Source: Treponema sp. (GTDB lineage Bacteria; Spirochaetota; Spirochaetia; Treponematales; Breznakiellaceae). Taken from it: 7,224 nt of DNA. Of the stretch, positions 4,674 to 7,224 are shown in pieces. The notes below the pieces were generated by a model, which was not told the DNA's origin, ran no database searches, and worked only from the letters and a program-made list of their open reading frames with translations. The stretch is taken from NCBI GenBank assembly GCA_031288575.1, contig JAITRD010000123.1:1-7224 (forward strand), read 5' to 3'. Both the position numbers and the translations under genes were made by a program. Position 1 is the first letter of the stretch. Each line of letters starts with the position of its first letter.

Positions 4674-7224
4674 AAACAACCTTGCAGAAAGGCCAAATCC
4701 TGAACAGCGGTTTTGAGATACTGGAAATTGTTGATTTAAAGGAATTTGAAGCGGCGGGCATTTGGGCCCGGCACCGGAAAAGCGGCGCCCAGGTTTTTCA
4801 CATCCTCAATGAGGATCCGGAAAACCTTTTTGCCTTTGCCTTTGCCACGGCCACGGAGGATTCCACCGGGGTCGCCCATATCCTGGAACATTCGGTCCTC
4901 TGCGGTTCCCGGAATTATCCCCTCAAGGACGCCTTCCTGGTCCTCGCCCAGGGGAGCCTCCAGACCTTTCTGAACGCCTGGACCTTCCCGGATAAAACGG
5001 TTTATCCCGCCAGCTCCGTTAATGAACGGGATTACTTTAACCTTATGTCGGTATACGCCGACGCGGTTTTCCGGCCCCTCCTTTCGGAATGGACCTTTAT
5101 GCAGGAAGGGCACCGTCTGGTTTTTGCTTCCGGAGGATCCCCGGCTTCCGAAAAATTGGAGATAACCGGCGTGGTTTATAACGAGATGAAGGGGGCCTAC
5201 TCCTCCCCGGACACCTACGCGGGGCTCTGGTCAATTAAGGGGGTGCTGCCGGACACCCCCTATGGGTTTGAATCCGGGGGGGATCCCGAATATATTCCCG
5301 GTTTAACCTGGGAGGGGCTGAGGGAATTTCACCGGAGCCGGTATTCCCCGGGGAATTGCCGGATCTTTCTTGCCGGGAATATCCCCACGGAAAAACAACT
5401 GGCCTTTCTTGACCTGGAATTCCTTTCCTCCCTTCCCCCGGGCCAGGCCGCTCCTCCGGTTCCCCGGGCCCGGCGCTGGGAGGCTCCCCGGGCCGTCCGG
5501 GTCCCCTGCCCCGCCGGGGCGGAGCAAAAGTCCACGGTGTTTCTCTCCTGGCTCTGCTCCGACAGTACCGATGCCGATGAGACCCTGGCCCTGGCGGCCC
5601 TGGCCGAAATCCTCCTGGGCCATGACGGTTCCCCCCTGAACCGGGCCCTGGTTGAGTCGGGCCTGGGGGAAGACCTGGCCCCCGCCACGGGGCTTGAGGG
5701 GGAACTGCGGGAAACCGTTTTTACCGTGGGGCTGCGGGGGGTAAAAAGCGGCGAGGTTCCCGCCGGGGTGGAGGCCCTTATCCTGGGGGAACTCCGGCGC
5801 CTTGCCGAGGAGGGCATTCCCCCGGAGGAGATCGAAGCCGCCCTGTTGTCCATGGAATTCTCCAGCCGGGAGATCCGCCGTTCCCACGGCCCCTACTCCC
5901 TGGTATGGCTGCGGAAATCCCTCCGGGGCTGGCTCCACGGGGGAACCCCCTGGGACACCCTCCTTTTTGTACCCGGTTTTACCCGGTTAAAGGAACGGAT
6001 AGCCGCCGACAGCCGGTATTTTGAATCCCTCATCAGGAAGTATTTTCTGGACAATCCCCACCGGGCCCTGGTTCAGATAGAACCCGAAGGGGATTATTGG
6101 GAAAGGAAGGAGGCGGATCTGGCCCTTAAGCTTGACCGGCTGGAGCTTTCCGGAGAGCAGCGGCGGGCCATAGGGGAAAAATCCGCGGAACTTGAGCGGA
6201 TCCAGGGGGAAGGGGAGCGCCCCGAAGCCCTGGCGGCCATTCCCCACCTTTCCCGGCGGGATCTGAGCCCGGAAATAGACGAGGTTCCCCGGGAAATCCG
6301 GGATGTGGGGGGCGTTCCGGTTTTGGCCCACGACTTATTTACCAACGGCATTAGTTACATTAACCTGGCCTTCCCCCTGGATGTCTTTGAAGCTGACGAT
6401 TATCCCTGGCTGCCCTTCTTTTCGGGGATCCTTATTTCCCTGGGGCTGCCGGGAATGGATTACGGCGAGGTGTCAAGCCTTCTGGCCCGCACAACCGGAG
6501 GTTTCCACGGGATCCTCCAAACCGGCTCCGTCCCTTCCGGCATGGCGGAAACCATCCCCACCCCCTCGGGGATCCTCGATCTGGCAGGCCGGGACTGGCT
6601 GGTATTCCGGCTCAAGGCTCTGGACAGCAAGATCGGCCCCGCCCTGGATTTGATCCGGCGGATCATTACCGGCGCGGATTTTTCCGACCAGCGGCGGATC
6701 CGGGATTTGGTTTTGGAGATAAAAAACGATCTGGACGCAAGCCTCGCCCCCTCCGGGCATGTATACGCCTCAAGCCGGTCGGAACGGTATTTTTCCCGGG
6801 CCCGGGCGGTGGATGAGATTTGGAACGGCCTGAGCCAGATCGAATTTGCCCACAGGATCGCCGATCTGGACACCGCGGAAATAAGCCGCCGCTTTTCCCA
6901 AATTCGGGATACCCTGGTGTCCCGTTCGGGGCTTGCGGTAAATGTTACCGGCTCTGCCGAAGCGATTGCCGGGTCCCTCCGGGGAATTGAGGAGCGGTTC
7001 AGCTCTTTTGGGCCCCCCCGGCCCCGGAATCCCCGCTTGTCCGGGACGGAGCCCTTCTTCGCCCTTTTGGACGGGGCCGAAGCGGCCCCGGGGAACCGGA
7101 GCGAGCTCTATGTTTCCCCTTCCCTCCAGATCGGTTTTGCCGCCATGACCCTGGCGGGTTCCCCCTTTTCCTCGGAAAAGCAGATCGCCGAATTGGTTCT
7201 GGCCCATCTCCTTTCTACCGGGGC
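4670..7224 (+). CDS. PreP/Cym1-type M16C zinc metallopeptidase, 3'-partial
   Basis: The frame stays open for 851 codons from ATG 4670 to the window edge without a stop. The family is about 970-1000 residues, so roughly 120-150 C-terminal residues are missing. The inverted zinc motif HILEHSVLCGSRNYP (70-84) supplies His70, Glu73 and His74. The third ligand is Glu172 in GVVYNEMKGAYSSP (167-180), spaced as in presequence proteases. TFLNAWTFPDKTVYPASS (99-116) and the following YFNLMSVYADAVFRPLL are hallmarks of this subfamily. A charged helical hairpin linker (about 475-530) is followed by the second half of the clamshell (from about 545, VPVLAHDLFTNGISYINLAF). No signal peptide is seen, so it is probably cytoplasmic and degrades peptides, such as cleaved signal peptides, within its chamber. 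All N-terminal catalytic residues are intact. The Arg/Tyr pair that completes the active site in the C-terminal half lies beyond the window. It overlaps the fliG-like gene by 4 bp. Confidence 0.94.
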   Translation, partial: MKTTLQKGQILNSGFEILEIVDLKEFEAAGIWARHRKSGAQVFHILNEDPENLFAFAFATATEDSTGVAHILEHSVLCGSRNYPLKDAFLVLAQGSLQTFLNAWTFPDKTVYPASSVNERDYFNLMSVYADAVFRPLLSEWTFMQEGHRLVFASGGSPASEKLEITGVVYNEMKGAYSSPDTYAGLWSIKGVLPDTPYGFESGGDPEYIPGLTWEGLREFHRSRYSPGNCRIFLAGNIPTEKQLAFLDLEFLSSLPPGQAAPPVPRARRWEAPRAVRVPCPAGAEQKSTVFLSWLCSDSTDADETLALAALAEILLGHDGSPLNRALVESGLGEDLAPATGLEGELRETVFTVGLRGVKSGEVPAGVEALILGELRRLAEEGIPPEEIEAALLSMEFSSREIRRSHGPYSLVWLRKSLRGWLHGGTPWDTLLFVPGFTRLKERIAADSRYFESLIRKYFLDNPHRALVQIEPEGDYWERKEADLALKLDRLELSGEQRRAIGEKSAELERIQGEGERPEALAAIPHLSRRDLSPEIDEVPREIRDVGGVPVLAHDLFTNGISYINLAFPLDVFEADDYPWLPFFSGILISLGLPGMDYGEVSSLLARTTGGFHGILQTGSVPSGMAETIPTPSGILDLAGRDWLVFRLKALDSKIGPALDLIRRIITGADFSDQRRIRDLVLEIKNDLDASLAPSGHVYASSRSERYFSRARAVDEIWNGLSQIEFAHRIADLDTAEISRRFSQIRDTLVSRSGLAVNVTGSAEAIAGSLRGIEERFSSFGPPRPRNPRLSGTEPFFALLDGAEAAPGNRSELYVSPSLQIGFAAMTLAGSPFSSEKQIAELVLAHLLSTG

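Noticed and set aside
4736..7207. Several long open frames on the minus strand and in other frames within the peptidase gene
   Set aside because: They are low-complexity, rich in Pro, Gly and Arg, lack start signals, and are shadows of the GC-rich M16 reading frame, which shows clear family motifs throughout.

Overview
The window looks like spirochaete chromosome, most likely a Treponema of the termite-gut or free-living type. The reasons are a FliG-family protein encoded outside a flgB-fliF type operon, like the spirochaetal FliG1 paralogue; a PreP/Cym1-type M16 peptidase without a signal peptide; a VanY-type carboxypeptidase carrying a lipobox; and moderately GC-rich coding DNA with many GGG, GCC and CCG codons. 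The assignment is an inference from gene content, and no species is claimed.

Layout. Positions 1-2144 (+) hold two consecutive Gfo/Idh/MocA-family oxidoreductases, the first cut by the left edge of the window. They are 38 bp apart and the second has a strong ribosome binding site, so they are probably one operon for modifying a sugar or polyol. Positions 2160-3068 (-) hold a VanY-type D-alanyl-D-alanine carboxypeptidase predicted to be a lipoprotein, which converges on the oxidoreductase pair with a 15-bp gap. Positions 3069-3407 are a divergent intergenic region of 339 bp. Most of it (3126-3358) is a MITE-like palindromic element with about 27-bp imperfect terminal inverted repeats and an internal 24-bp perfect inverted repeat. 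Positions 3408-4673 (+) encode a divergent FliG-like flagellar switch protein with a long N-terminal extension. Its stop codon overlaps the start codon of a PreP-type M16 metallopeptidase (4670 to beyond 7224, C-terminus outside the window).

How the genes may work together. The oxidoreductase pair probably acts on one carbohydrate. The carboxypeptidase trims peptidoglycan stem peptides in the envelope. The FliG-like protein and the M16 peptidase are translationally coupled, which is the most distinctive pairing here. The most unusual non-coding structure is the palindromic element between the divergent vanY-like and fliG-like genes. No RNA genes, CRISPR arrays, transposase genes, phage genes or defence systems are visible.
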